A stretch of 42,765 bases of DNA, from positions 1 to 42,765 of the forward strand of contig JAFPYX010000019.1 in NCBI GenBank assembly GCA_017417585.1, read 5' to 3'. Position 1 is the stretch's first letter. Each line of letters opens with the position of its first letter. Below, piece after piece: positions 31,182 to 40,037 of the stretch. The notes below the pieces were generated by a model. It made no database searches. It saw nothing but the letters and a program-made list of their open reading frames with translations, and was not told the DNA's origin. This stretch comes from Victivallales bacterium (GTDB lineage: Bacteria > Verrucomicrobiota > Lentisphaeria > Oligosphaerales > Oligosphaeraceae). Made by a program: the position numbers and the translations under genes.

Positions 31182-33233
31182 ATGATCCAGTTTGTCAATG
31201 TCAGCAAGAATTTCGGCCGCCAGCAGGTGATCATGGAGGCGAATTTCGCCATCCACGACGGCGAGCGAGTGGGTTTTGTAGGGCCGAATGGCGCGGGCAA
31301 GTCCACTTTGCTGGAGATGCTGTCCGGGCGAATGAAGCCTGACCATGGCGAGTGCAGCTATCCGGGCAGCCAGCGGCTGGGATATGTCCGCCAGCAGCTC
31401 AATGCCCATGCGGTGCAGTGTTCGCTCATTGAATACGCGGAGAATGCATTGCCGGAATTGAATGCCATTCAGAACGAACTGGCTCGGGTCGAGACCGAGT
31501 TGAGCCACGCGCAGGGCACGGAGCAGGAGCGTCTGCTGAAACGCCTGGGCGACCTTCAGACGCGCTTCGAACACCTGGGCGGCTATGAGCTGCGCAACCG
31601 CGCCGAGGCCACCCTTTCCGGGTTGGGCTTTTCGCCGTCGCGATTCAACGACCCGTTCGTCTCCTTCTCGGGAGGCTGGCAGATTCGTGCGGAATTGACG
31701 CGCATTCTGGTCTCTCAGCCGGACATTCTGGTGCTGGACGAGCCGACGAACTACCTCGACGTCCCCGCGGTGGAGTGGCTCAGTTCGTATCTGAAAAGCT
31801 ATCCTGGCACCCTGCTTCTGGTCTCGCATGACCGCTACATGCTCAACACCCTGACCAATGTCACGTTGGAGGTCATGGGCGGCCATGTGACCCGCTATTC
31901 CGGCAACTACGCGCAATACATGGAGTCGCGGGTGGCCCGCCACGAGCAGCTTCTGGCGCAGAAGCGCAACCTCGACCACAAGAAGGAGCAGCTGGAGCGA
32001 TTCATCGACCGCTTCCGCTACAAGGCGACCAAGGCGGCTCAGGCCCAGAGCCGACAGAAGCAGCTGGAGAAACTGGAGGACATCGAGGTGCAGTCGATCG
32101 CCTCGCATGGACCGCGCATCCGGCTCCCCCAGCCGCCGCGCTCCGGCGACGAGGTGGTGCGCCTGGAGGACGTCTCCTTTTCGTATGACGGGAAAAAAGA
32201 TGTTGTCTCGCATTGCGACCTGCGGCTGATGCGGGGCGAACATGTCGCCTTTGTCGGTCTGAATGGCATGGGCAAGACCACGCTGCTTCGGTTGATCTCT
32301 GGCAGGCTCAAGCCCACCGGCGGGCGGGTGGTCACGGGCGTCAATGTGCTGCCCGGCTACCAGTCCCAGGATTATGCGGAGACCATGGCTCCCGACGCGA
32401 CGGTTTACGAGACCGCAAAGAGCTATGCGTCGGAGCGTTCGGAGGCGGACATCCGGGAGCTGCTTGGGGGTTTCGGTTTCTCCGGCGAGGCCATCGACAA
32501 AAAGGTCCAGGTGCTCTCCGGCGGCGAGAAGGTCCGCCTCGGACTGGCCCGGCTGCTCCTAAAGCCACTCAATTTCCTGATGCTGGACGAGCCGACGACA
32601 CATCTGGACATCCATGCGCGCGAGGCGCTTCAGGAGGCCCTGTCGAACTATCCCGGTACCATCGCGCTGGTCTCCCACGACATCGAGTTCGTGCGCGGAA
32701 TCGCCAAGGACATCTACGACATGCGCCCCGGCAAGGTCACCCGATATTATGGCGACTACGACTACTACCGCGAAAAGCTCGCCCAGGAGGAGGCCGCCGC
32801 CCAGGCCGCGCAAGCCACTGTGGCGACCGCCAAGCCCTCTGCCCCCAAGGTCGTTGCGAAACCCGCCTCCGCCGCGCCGAAGCCCGTCGGCGAGAAGCCC
32901 GCGCCGCAAACCCAGCGATCCTACAAGGACCAGAAGCGCGCGGAGTCGCAGCTGCGCCAGACCTTCGGCAAGCTCAGGCGCCCCTACGAGTCGCAGGTGG
33001 CGGCGTGCGAGGAGAAGATCTCCGCCTTGGAAAAAGAGCAGCAAGAGATCTACGAGAAGCTCAATGCTCCGGCCGCGGACACCGATTTCGCATCGCTGAA
33101 CAAGCGCCTGGCGGAGATCAACCAGGAGTCCGAGAACGAGACCTGGCGGTGGGAGGAGGCCTCCACTTCCCTGGAGAAGCTCGAACAGGAATTCCAGGAG
33201 CGTCTGGCGGCCATCCAACGCGGCGAAGAGTAG
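31182..33233 (+). CDS. ABC-F family ATP-binding protein (translation factor type)
   Basis: A 683-aa soluble protein with two ABC domains and no membrane segment. First domain: Walker A GPNGAGKST, signature FSGGWQIR, Walker B LVLDEPTNYLD. The linker after about residue 250 has the helical, basic segment (ARHEQLLAQKRNLDHKKEQL, then FRYKATKAAQAQSRQKQLEK) typical of ABC-F factors that reach the ribosomal P-site tRNA. Second domain: GLNGMGKTT, LSGGEKVRLGL, LMLDEPTTHLD. An Ala/Pro-rich linker and a C-terminal coiled coil (about 590-683) follow, as in Uup/YheS-type proteins. It probably relieves stalled ribosomes; an antibiotic-protection role is less likely but cannot be excluded. ATG 31182 is preferred over an upstream TTG. 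Confidence 0.92.
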   Translation: MIQFVNVSKNFGRQQVIMEANFAIHDGERVGFVGPNGAGKSTLLEMLSGRMKPDHGECSYPGSQRLGYVRQQLNAHAVQCSLIEYAENALPELNAIQNELARVETELSHAQGTEQERLLKRLGDLQTRFEHLGGYELRNRAEATLSGLGFSPSRFNDPFVSFSGGWQIRAELTRILVSQPDILVLDEPTNYLDVPAVEWLSSYLKSYPGTLLLVSHDRYMLNTLTNVTLEVMGGHVTRYSGNYAQYMESRVARHEQLLAQKRNLDHKKEQLERFIDRFRYKATKAAQAQSRQKQLEKLEDIEVQSIASHGPRIRLPQPPRSGDEVVRLEDVSFSYDGKKDVVSHCDLRLMRGEHVAFVGLNGMGKTTLLRLISGRLKPTGGRVVTGVNVLPGYQSQDYAETMAPDATVYETAKSYASERSEADIRELLGGFGFSGEAIDKKVQVLSGGEKVRLGLARLLLKPLNFLMLDEPTTHLDIHAREALQEALSNYPGTIALVSHDIEFVRGIAKDIYDMRPGKVTRYYGDYDYYREKLAQEEAAAQAAQATVATAKPSAPKVVAKPASAAPKPVGEKPAPQTQRSYKDQKRAESQLRQTFGKLRRPYESQVAACEEKISALEKEQQEIYEKLNAPAADTDFASLNKRLAEINQESENETWRWEEASTSLEKLEQEFQERLAAIQRGEE

Positions 33234-33320
33234 TTATAGTACTCCATTCCCGGTTCGCCGCTTCTTTCGGGACGGAGCCACAGCCAGCTTGTCAGGATAA
33301 CTCATTCTTTTGCCTGTTAT

Positions 33321-34274
33321 ATGGATATTCGCTTTCTCTTCGGCTTCTTCGCCTTCTGGATGGGGGCGATTGTCGGCAGTTTTCTGAACGTGGTGGTCTG
33401 GCGGGTGCCGCGCGGGATGTCCCTGCTTCGTCCGCCGAGCACCTGCCCCAAATGCGGCCATCGCATCCGCCCTTGGGAGAACGTCCCGATCCTGAGCTGG
33501 CTGTTCCTGGGCGGGAAATGCAGCGGCTGCCACCAGCCCATTTCCTGGAAATATCCGATTGGGGAAGCCGCCGTGGGAATGCTGTATTGGGCGATTTATC
33601 TTCGAGTCGTCCAGGACGACATGCTGGCGCTTTCCACAATACTGGGCTGGTGGTGGTTTGCGGGGGCGATGCTTTCGCTTGCCCGCATTGACTACGAGAA
33701 GGGCGTCATCCCAAATTTGGTGACCTACTCCGGCGTGATCGCCGCATTGCTTTTGGCGGTCATTTTCCCCAATGGACGCCCGGCCATCGCAAAACCAGGC
33801 GACCTCAACCTGGGGTCGGTTCTTTCTCGCCCAGTTGTCATAAGACTTCAGGAGATTGGGTCTCCGGAAGTCGGCCTCCGCCTGGCGGCGGTCGCGGATG
33901 TGCTTCTTGGCGTTGCCTTGGCGGGGATTCTGCTGGGAAGCGCCTATTGGCTTGGCTGCAAGATGCTGAATGCCTGGCGGAAACGTCATCAGGATAGCGC
34001 CGTTCCTGCGGAGCCGCTGGGCTGGGGGGACATCAAGCTTCTTGCAATGACCGGCGCCTTCCTGGGTGCGGACGCATGCGTCTATCTGCTGGCAGGTGGG
34101 GCGTTGGTGGGCTTTGTGGTCGGAGTGGTGCTGCTGGCGCGACGCAAAAAGGCCAACGGCGTTTGGAGTTCCATGCCGTTTGCCCCCTTTTTGGCCGTTC
34201 CTGCATTGCTGTGGGTGGTATATGGAAATTGGTTCTATCTGATTTTCCGTTGGCTCGCACCATCGCAAATTTGA
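33321..34274 (+). CDS. Prepilin peptidase (PilD/GspO, A24 family)
   Basis: A 317-aa polytopic inner-membrane aspartic protease and N-methyltransferase for prepilins. The N-terminal cytoplasmic domain has the tetracysteine zinc site CPKC...CSGC (C42, C45, C67, C70) inside the family line LRPPSTCPKCGHRIRPWENVP. The two catalytic aspartates are Asp124 (ARIDYEKGVIPN) and Asp237 (GWGDIKLLAM, matching GxGDxK). About eight membrane helices. It would process the pseudopilins at 224 and 22835, though it is not linked to them; no assembly ATPase or secretin is in the window. Between the two catalytic Asp residues lies a longer loop than usual (about 150-190). Confidence 0.95.
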   Translation: MDIRFLFGFFAFWMGAIVGSFLNVVVWRVPRGMSLLRPPSTCPKCGHRIRPWENVPILSWLFLGGKCSGCHQPISWKYPIGEAAVGMLYWAIYLRVVQDDMLALSTILGWWWFAGAMLSLARIDYEKGVIPNLVTYSGVIAALLLAVIFPNGRPAIAKPGDLNLGSVLSRPVVIRLQEIGSPEVGLRLAAVADVLLGVALAGILLGSAYWLGCKMLNAWRKRHQDSAVPAEPLGWGDIKLLAMTGAFLGADACVYLLAGGALVGFVVGVVLLARRKKANGVWSSMPFAPFLAVPALLWVVYGNWFYLIFRWLAPSQI

Positions 34275-34430
34275 GTTGTCTGCATCATGGATTTGTGGAA
34301 AAGGACGCACTTCGGCTCGGAAAATTTACTGGTACGGCTTGAAAAAAGTTTTTAATCGGCTAAGTTTACCATTTAAACATAATTGATTCGTTAAAACGCC
34401 TTTCTAATTTCCAAGGAGTTTTGTTCTCAA

Positions 34431-35702
34431 ATGGGTAAGTTTGGTAAAAATTTGGCACCGGTGGTGGCCGTATTCGCGATTGTCGCACTTGTGATGAGTT
34501 TGCTTGTTTCGAAGCAAGGCAAGCTTTTCCGCCAGCGCGCCGAAGTCTTGGCTGAGGGGCTTGCCTCGGCGGCCAATGTGCTGGATTCCGGTAGCGGCAA
34601 CGCCCAGAAGGCGGCATATAAAAAGAGTGAAAACGGCGAACCCGAATCCGGACCGCTGGGCTGGCCGGAATTTGCGAAGGACAGCGGGGCCTACGAGCAG
34701 AGCGCAAAATCGGTCGCCTCGCTGGCATCGCAGGTTGTTGATCAACGTGATGAAATCATAGCCAAGGTGGTTGCAGTTGGTGAAAAACTGGAAGCTCCGG
34801 ATGGCAAACGTCCTGATGAGGAAGTACTTAAGAATCTTAACTCTTATGGAGAGGGGCTGGAGGATTTCGTGGCATTCGTTGACGCACGAGTCAAACGGGA
34901 TAAAGACCTCTTTGGTCAAATAAACAACCTTGCCGCATCTCTCTCCGTGCCTGACAAATTCACGGGCGAAATCACGGATAATGGGAAATTGGGCGATGGA
35001 GACCAGAAGTTCCTTGCAGGGGTGCAGACTCGGATTGAGGGGCTGAAGAAAAACTTCAGAGGATATCAGGAGTTGATTCGGAATATGTCACAGACGCTGA
35101 CCGCCCTTCCACTGAGGCATCCCGGTGGTTCTTGGCACGTGCTGAGGCCCGATGATTCCGTCTTCATGAGTAACAATGGTGTCGGTCTGAGCGACGAGGA
35201 CATGAAGCGCCTCAGGGAGAATTTCACTAAAAACCTGCAGGTTCTTCAGAAAGAATTGGAAATGATTCCACAACTGGAGGCAGAGCTGGCTGCGACGAAG
35301 AATGAACTTGCAGAAATGCAAGAAAAATTGACGAAGTGTGAGGAGAAGCTCCAGGCCGACGAGGAGGTCATTGAGAACTACTACCGCCAGGGCCTCGGGA
35401 TGAGTAGCGTGCAGCGCAACCGCGAAGCCAAGAACAATTATGCCGAGATAGACCCGGATCTTGCCGGCATGGTTCTTCAGGTGGATTCGAAGTATGGCTA
35501 CATCATTATCGACTTGAGCAAGTTCGATGTCATTCCAGGAGTCACTTTCTCCGTCCATCGGAGTTCCAATGGTGGTTATTTAGGGGAAATCACTGTAGTG
35601 AGCGTGGAGGAGTTCAATTCCATCGCGCGGATGGTTAGAGGAGACATCGATGATGTTTCCATTGGCGACAAGGTGGTAGTTGGAAGCCGTGCAATCCAGT
35701 GA
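34431..35702 (+). CDS. Membrane-anchored coiled-coil protein, unknown function
   Basis: A 423-aa protein of unknown family. Residues 7-27 (NLAPVVAVFAIVALVMSLLVS) form a single N-terminal membrane anchor, so the rest faces the periplasm. Long helical segments follow: about 30-60, 85-165 and a strong coiled coil at about 262-325 (LEMIPQLEAELAATKNELAE, then EKLTKCEEKLQADEEVIENY). The C-terminal 75 residues form a small beta domain (GMVLQVDSKYGYIIIDL, FDVIPGVTFSVHR, ISIGDKVVVG-like ending) that resembles FlgT-C-like beta barrels. A structural or scaffold role is possible. It is followed on the same strand by a small membrane protein gene. Confidence 0.75.
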   Translation: MGKFGKNLAPVVAVFAIVALVMSLLVSKQGKLFRQRAEVLAEGLASAANVLDSGSGNAQKAAYKKSENGEPESGPLGWPEFAKDSGAYEQSAKSVASLASQVVDQRDEIIAKVVAVGEKLEAPDGKRPDEEVLKNLNSYGEGLEDFVAFVDARVKRDKDLFGQINNLAASLSVPDKFTGEITDNGKLGDGDQKFLAGVQTRIEGLKKNFRGYQELIRNMSQTLTALPLRHPGGSWHVLRPDDSVFMSNNGVGLSDEDMKRLRENFTKNLQVLQKELEMIPQLEAELAATKNELAEMQEKLTKCEEKLQADEEVIENYYRQGLGMSSVQRNREAKNNYAEIDPDLAGMVLQVDSKYGYIIIDLSKFDVIPGVTFSVHRSSNGGYLGEITVVSVEEFNSIARMVRGDIDDVSIGDKVVVGSRAIQ

Positions 35703-35756
35703 CAAAACCGGCGTGTTCCCTAATGACTAGCTTTACCTTCTTATAAGGAGATCATC

Positions 35757-35987
35757 ATGGCCATTCCGCAGAAAGATGAAAAGATTGCCCCTGCCCCTGT
35801 CATGCCGGCGGTGAAGTCTCAGCCTGCTCCGCAACCGAAGCTCCCAGTGGTTCAGAAGCCCTCGCGTCCATCTTCGGGTGGCGGGAAACTGGGTTTTGGC
35901 GGGGTTTGCCTGCTGGTAGGCGTTGTAGCCTTGCTGGCGACTCTAGGGTGTCAGTTCTTTGCGATGAAGGCGATGTTCGCCATCTAG
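35757..35987 (+). CDS. Small Pro-rich single-pass membrane protein
   Basis: A 76-aa protein with a Pro/Lys/Gln-rich N-terminal half (about residues 1-45) and one membrane helix (about 46-70, LGFGGVCLLVGVVALLATLG). The topology suggests a cytoplasmic Pro-rich tail. The start is supported by AAGGAG at 35744-35749, 7 bp before ATG 35757. I do not recognise the family. It lies 54 bp after the coiled-coil protein gene and probably shares its transcript. Confidence 0.7.
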   Translation: MAIPQKDEKIAPAPVMPAVKSQPAPQPKLPVVQKPSRPSSGGGKLGFGGVCLLVGVVALLATLGCQFFAMKAMFAI

Positions 35988-36090
35988 TACTGAGGCTTGC
36001 AGACATTTTGGAGGGCTTTTGCCGACGATGCTTTCCACTGGAGGACTATGGCGGGAGCATGGCGGAAACAGAATTCAAAATGGTGGAGAA

Positions 36091-36258
36091 ATGAAGAAGC
36101 ACGGAAAGCTGTTGAGGGCATTCATGCTGGCGCTGGGCCTGGGCGTTTTTCTGGTGGCGGTGTCCAGTTGTGTCGGCATTCAGAGCGATCCGGAAAGCGA
36201 CTTGCCCAACAACACCCCTGCGAAATGGGAGGGGCAGTCGTTGGCCATCCCGATGTAG
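36091..36258 (+). CDS. Small lipoprotein
   Basis: A 55-aa predicted lipoprotein. A basic N-terminus and hydrophobic stretch (LLRAFMLALGLGVFLVAV) end in the lipobox VSSC at about residue 27. The mature part is only about 29 residues, acidic and Pro/Asn-rich, ending WEGQSLAIPM. Tiny lipoproteins with an SDxP...WEG ending seem to occur in Verrucomicrobia and Lentisphaerae, by my recollection, with no known role. ATG 36091 follows GGTGGAG closely. A longer frame from 36019 would place the signal peptide internally and is rejected. Confidence 0.72.
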   Translation: MKKHGKLLRAFMLALGLGVFLVAVSSCVGIQSDPESDLPNNTPAKWEGQSLAIPM

Positions 36259-36289
36259 CGCTTGTTTTGTTATTCTTAATGGGCGATAT

Positions 36290-36324
36290 GGCCACGGTTG
36301 CCTTGCCGGCATCCGTGGCCTTTT
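36290..36324 (+). terminator. Rho-independent terminator after the small lipoprotein
   Basis: GGCCACGG (36290-36297) pairs perfectly with CCGTGGCC (36313-36320), followed by TTTTG. It ends the 34431-36258 gene group before murG. Confidence 0.85.
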
Positions 36325-36380
36325 GAATTTCAAGGGTCGATGGGCAGACAGTGGTTCGGGAGCGTGGCGTTCGAAAATCC

Positions 36381-37508
36381 ATGGAAAAGCTAGGTCATCT
36401 CATTGTCGCCTGCGGGGGGACCGGCGGGCATTTCTATCCGGCGCTCTCGGTGGCAAGAGAGTATTGTGACCGCGGGGGCCGCGCGACGATGCTGGTTTCC
36501 GGAAAGCATGCCGCTGAACAGCGCGAGGCCGCCGAACAGGCTGGCCTCGCCGCACGGGAAATCAAGACGGTACGCAGCCCGATGGGACTATGGGAACTCA
36601 TGCTGTTCCCTTTCCGAATTCTGTCCTGTCGCCATGCCGCCAAGAAGGTATTGGACGAATTGTCGGGCGACATTCTTCTGGGGATGGGCAGTTTTGCCGC
36701 CGTGCCGCCTTGCTGGGCCTGGCCGTGGCGGCGCAAGCCACTGGTGTTGCATGAGGGGAATTCCTTCATGGGGAGGGTCAATCGACTCTTTGCCAAGCGC
36801 GCAGTCGGCATTGCACTTTCCCTGCCGCTTGTTGATGAGTCTCAGCTCAAAGGGGTTCCAGGGAAGGTCACCGGGATGCCATTGCGCGAGGCGGTGATTG
36901 CCGCGGCGACCCGACGCCTTGGTGACGAGGAGCGTCAGGAGATTTTCGCGTCCTTCGGATTGGCGACTGACCGCAAGACAATGCTGGTCTTCGGGGGGAG
37001 CCAGGGCGCACGTGCCATCAATGAGCTGCTGGCGGCGACGGCGCCGCGGTTGGCGGACCTCCGTCAGAGACTGCAGTTCGTGGTGCTGACCGGAACCGAC
37101 GACAACGGGACGCTGAAAGAATCCTTTGCGAAGGCGGGTTTGACGGCACGCATCGTCCGCGGCGACCCGGAAATCCAGCGCTGCTACCAGATTGCGGACT
37201 TGACCTTGTGCCGCGCCGGTGCCTCCAGCATTTGCGAACTGGCGCTTTTCCAAATGCCGATGATACTGGTGCCCTTGCCAAGCGCGGCTGACAACCACCA
37301 GTTGATGAATGCCCAGATGCTGGAGAAGGCGGGCGCGGCAAAGTGCCTTCAGCAGCACCTCGCCACGCCTGAACTGCTGGAGGGATGGCTCCGGGAATGG
37401 CTGGACAGGCCGGAGGAATGGGCGGCAATGGGGCGCGCCTCTTCGCAATTCGCCCATCCGGACGCCACCAAGGCGGTGGTGGATATGCTGGTGGAGGAAA
37501 GAGGTTAA
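36381..37508 (+). CDS. murG: UDP-GlcNAc:lipid I N-acetylglucosaminyltransferase MurG
   Basis: Makes lipid II from lipid I on the cytoplasmic face of the inner membrane, the last cytoplasmic step of peptidoglycan precursor synthesis. The 375-aa GT28 protein has the glycine loop ACGGTGGHFYPALSVA at about residues 10-25, the region VLHEGNSFMGRVNRLFAK (family pattern HExNxxxGxxNR), the second-domain loop FGGSQGARAINE, and the donor-site segment LCRAGASSICELALFQMPMILVPLPSAADNHQLMNAQ. ATG 36381 fits the family start; a GTG 30 bp upstream is also open. It may be co-transcribed with the recombinase gene 37 bp downstream. Confidence 0.93.
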   Translation: MEKLGHLIVACGGTGGHFYPALSVAREYCDRGGRATMLVSGKHAAEQREAAEQAGLAAREIKTVRSPMGLWELMLFPFRILSCRHAAKKVLDELSGDILLGMGSFAAVPPCWAWPWRRKPLVLHEGNSFMGRVNRLFAKRAVGIALSLPLVDESQLKGVPGKVTGMPLREAVIAAATRRLGDEERQEIFASFGLATDRKTMLVFGGSQGARAINELLAATAPRLADLRQRLQFVVLTGTDDNGTLKESFAKAGLTARIVRGDPEIQRCYQIADLTLCRAGASSICELALFQMPMILVPLPSAADNHQLMNAQMLEKAGAAKCLQQHLATPELLEGWLREWLDRPEEWAAMGRASSQFAHPDATKAVVDMLVEERG

Positions 37509-37545
37509 GAGGACTTCTCGCATCTAGATTCTCCAGCCAAGTTTC

Positions 37546-38559
37546 ATGAAGAAGAATCAAGCCACCATTGATTTAAGCAAGGAACGCGGGGTGCTTGCCC
37601 ATGACGAGCAGATGCTTTCCTATCGGCGTTTCCTGCAGCAGGAGCGTCAATATTCCCCGCACACCATCGACGGATATTTTCAGGACGTCGCGCAATTTCT
37701 GAACGCCAATCCGCGCATCCTGCCCGCGCCAGGCGAACATTCCTGCCGGTGGAAGGCCGTGACGGAGCGGGAGGCGCGTCACTTCATCGCGTCGCTCTCG
37801 GCGGCGGGCGACTGCTCCAGCAGTGTGAACCGCAAGCTCTCCAGCATGCGCTCCTTCTTCCGCTTTCTGGTCCGCGAGCGGGTGCTGGAGGGCAGTCCGT
37901 TTCATTTGTTGCGCGGTCTTCGTCGTCCCAAGTTGCTTCCGGTGGTTCTCACGGAAGAGCAGGTCGCTTCATTGCTGGCAACCCCGGAGCGTTTCTGGGC
38001 CGAGCAGGCAGGTGATCCGAAGCGCCATCAGAAATACCCCCATCCGGATTTCCTGGGGCTGCGTGACCGCGCGATTCTGGAAGTCATCTACTCCGGTGGA
38101 CTTCGTGTGAACGAGGCCGTCGGAATGGACTTCGAGGCGGTGGATTGGGCGAGGCAGGTGTTCCGCGTTACTGGCAAAGGGCGCAAGGAACGGCTTTGCA
38201 TGCTTGGTGAACCCGCCCGGGAGGCCCTGCTGGCCTATCTGCGGCGACGCGGCGAACTCGGTCTGGGGGCGCCCAACGCACCAGGCGCGCTTTTCGTGAA
38301 CTACGAGGGGAAGCGCCTGACGACCAGAAGCGTGGAACGCGCATTTGCGCAATACGTGGCCGCCGCCGGGCTGCCCCCGGAGGTCACCCCGCACAAACTG
38401 AGGCATTCGTTCGCCACCCACCTGCTTGCCGCAGGGGCGGACCTGCGGACCGTCCAGGAGCTTCTGGGGCATGCGCGGCTGGCCACGACCCAGATCTACA
38501 CGCATGTGAACATCCAGCAGCTCATCGCGGTCTACTCCAAGACCCATCCTAGGTCATAA
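37546..38559 (+). CDS. XerC/XerD-type tyrosine recombinase
   Basis: A 337-aa site-specific recombinase. The N-terminal SAM-like core-binding domain (about 20-115, YRRFLQQERQYSPHTIDGYF) is followed by the catalytic domain with Arg187 (SGGLRVNE), Lys211 (GKGRKE), His283 and Arg286 (HKLRHSFATH), His309 (LLGHARLATTQIYTH) and nucleophile Tyr318. This is the pattern of chromosome-dimer-resolving XerC/XerD. Nothing nearby (att-like repeats, phage or cassette genes) suggests a mobile integrase, so a housekeeping role at dif is most likely. An insertion of about 10 residues (GDPKRHQKYPHPDF) precedes the catalytic region. Confidence 0.92.
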   Translation: MKKNQATIDLSKERGVLAHDEQMLSYRRFLQQERQYSPHTIDGYFQDVAQFLNANPRILPAPGEHSCRWKAVTEREARHFIASLSAAGDCSSSVNRKLSSMRSFFRFLVRERVLEGSPFHLLRGLRRPKLLPVVLTEEQVASLLATPERFWAEQAGDPKRHQKYPHPDFLGLRDRAILEVIYSGGLRVNEAVGMDFEAVDWARQVFRVTGKGRKERLCMLGEPAREALLAYLRRRGELGLGAPNAPGALFVNYEGKRLTTRSVERAFAQYVAAAGLPPEVTPHKLRHSFATHLLAAGADLRTVQELLGHARLATTQIYTHVNIQQLIAVYSKTHPRS

Positions 38560-38580
38560 CTTATTAATAGTAAATTTGTT

Positions 38581-39363
38581 ATGTTTAACAACAAAAAAGT
38601 CATCGTAGTCATGCCTGCGTACAACGCGGCTTCGACGCTGGTGAAGACCTACCAGGAGGTCATGGCGCAGCCGTTCGTGGACCATGTCATCATCGTGGAT
38701 GACGCCTCGAACGACGAAACGGGGCGCATCGCCCGGGGGCTGGCGAACGCGACCTATTTCCGTCATCCGGTCAACCGCGGCTATGGCGGGAACCAGAAAA
38801 ACTGCTACCGCCTGGCTTTGGAGCAGGGTGCGGACATTGTCATCATGGTCCATCCGGATTACCAGTACACCCCGCTGCTCATCGGTGCGATGGTGACCAT
38901 GATCGGCAACGGGCTGAACCACTGCGTGCTTGGTTCCCGCATCCTCGGCGGGTATGCGCTCCGTGGCGGGATGCCGTGGTACAAATATGTCGCCAATCGT
39001 CTTCTGACCTTTGTGGAGAACATCCTGACCGGCGCCAAGCTTTCCGAATACCACACCGGCTACCGCGCCTTCTCTCGTCGGCTGCTGGAGTCGCTTGACC
39101 TGGAGGGGAACTCCGACGACTTCATCTTCGACAACCAGATGCTCTGCCAGATCCTTTGGAGCGGCACCATCATCGGCGAGGTCTCCTGTCCCACCAAATA
39201 CTTCAAGGAGGCCTCCAGCATCAACTTCCGCCGTTCAAGCATCTACGGGCTGGGCTGCCTGTGGTACGGGTTGCTCTATCGGCTCTGCCGATGGCATCTG
39301 GCCTCCTCCCGTTTCTTCCCGCAGGCCAGGCGCGACCGCCTTTCGCGTCCTGGAAACAATTGA
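38581..39363 (+). CDS. Family 2 glycosyltransferase
   Basis: A 260-aa GT-A glycosyltransferase. The nucleotide-sugar site is visible as VIVVMPAYNAASTL, VIIVDDASNDETG and PVNRGYGGNQKN, and MVHPDYQYTP fits the metal-binding acidic motif. The pattern resembles dolichyl-phosphate mannose synthase-like enzymes, which load a sugar onto a lipid carrier, but there is no long membrane domain. Acceptor and sugar are unknown. The 13-mer TATTAATAGTAAA ends 6 bp before the ATG in place of a Shine-Dalgarno site. Confidence 0.9.
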   Translation: MFNNKKVIVVMPAYNAASTLVKTYQEVMAQPFVDHVIIVDDASNDETGRIARGLANATYFRHPVNRGYGGNQKNCYRLALEQGADIVIMVHPDYQYTPLLIGAMVTMIGNGLNHCVLGSRILGGYALRGGMPWYKYVANRLLTFVENILTGAKLSEYHTGYRAFSRRLLESLDLEGNSDDFIFDNQMLCQILWSGTIIGEVSCPTKYFKEASSINFRRSSIYGLGCLWYGLLYRLCRWHLASSRFFPQARRDRLSRPGNN

Positions 39364-39381
39364 TTTTCTTAAGGTCAGAAA

Positions 39382-40026
39382 ATGAACTCCGAAAATAACG
39401 AATGCATTGAATTCTGGGCAGTCCGCCATGGCGAGACAGCAGAGAATGAACGCAATGTGATCCAAGGGCAGGGCACCGGCACCATGACAAAGCATGGCAT
39501 GCGCCAGATGATGCTGGCCGCCGAAAAGCTCTACCGCGTGCCATTTGACGCAATCTATTCCAGCGATCTACCCCGCGCGTTGGAGTCGGCGCAGATCATC
39601 CAGGCCGCCGGACACCGGAAGCTGGAGATCCATCCCTTGGAGGGGCTTCGGGAGTGGCATCTGGGCGTCCTGGAGGGCCTGACGCGCGAGGAATGCCTGC
39701 AACGCTACCCGGAGGTTTGGCAGGGGGTCTGCCAATCCTCCGTCAATGTATTGATTCCGGGAGGCGAATCCCGCCTCGAACTGTTGAAACGTGTCCATGA
39801 CTGCCTGGAGGAGCTGGTCGCCTGCCATCCGGATACGGGGCGCCGCATTCTGCTGGTCACCCACGGCGGGCCGTTGCGGATGATCCTGCGGATGATCGTG
39901 GGGGAATTGCGCGACGGGAACCACGATGGCGCGATAGACAACGGCTCCATCAGCCGATTCAACTACTATCCGGCCACAAAGTCCTGGCAGCTGGTTGCCT
40001 GGAATAATACGGAACACTTGATATAG
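39382..40026 (+). CDS. Histidine phosphatase / phosphoglycerate mutase family protein
   Basis: A 214-aa member of the histidine phosphatase superfamily. The phosphohistidine motif is VRHGETAEN (Arg15, His16), the second part of the pocket is YSSDLPRALESAQII, the proton donor lies in LREWHLGVLEG, and the second histidine in LLVTHGGPLRMILR. The substrate could be a phosphosugar, a cobalamin precursor or a small phosphate ester; the sequence does not decide. It begins 18 bp after the glycosyltransferase gene and is probably co-transcribed with it. Confidence 0.9.
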   Translation: MNSENNECIEFWAVRHGETAENERNVIQGQGTGTMTKHGMRQMMLAAEKLYRVPFDAIYSSDLPRALESAQIIQAAGHRKLEIHPLEGLREWHLGVLEGLTREECLQRYPEVWQGVCQSSVNVLIPGGESRLELLKRVHDCLEELVACHPDTGRRILLVTHGGPLRMILRMIVGELRDGNHDGAIDNGSISRFNYYPATKSWQLVAWNNTEHLI

Positions 40027-40037
40027 AACAGCTTCCG

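Noticed and set aside
36019..36090. Upstream extension of the small lipoprotein
   Set aside because: It would put the signal peptide 24 residues inside the protein; ATG 36091 gives a proper lipoprotein start.
37546..38559. Tyrosine recombinase considered as an integrase of a mobile element
   Set aside because: Its sequence pattern and chromosomal neighbours (murG, housekeeping genes) fit XerC/XerD; no att-like repeats, phage or cassette genes flank it.
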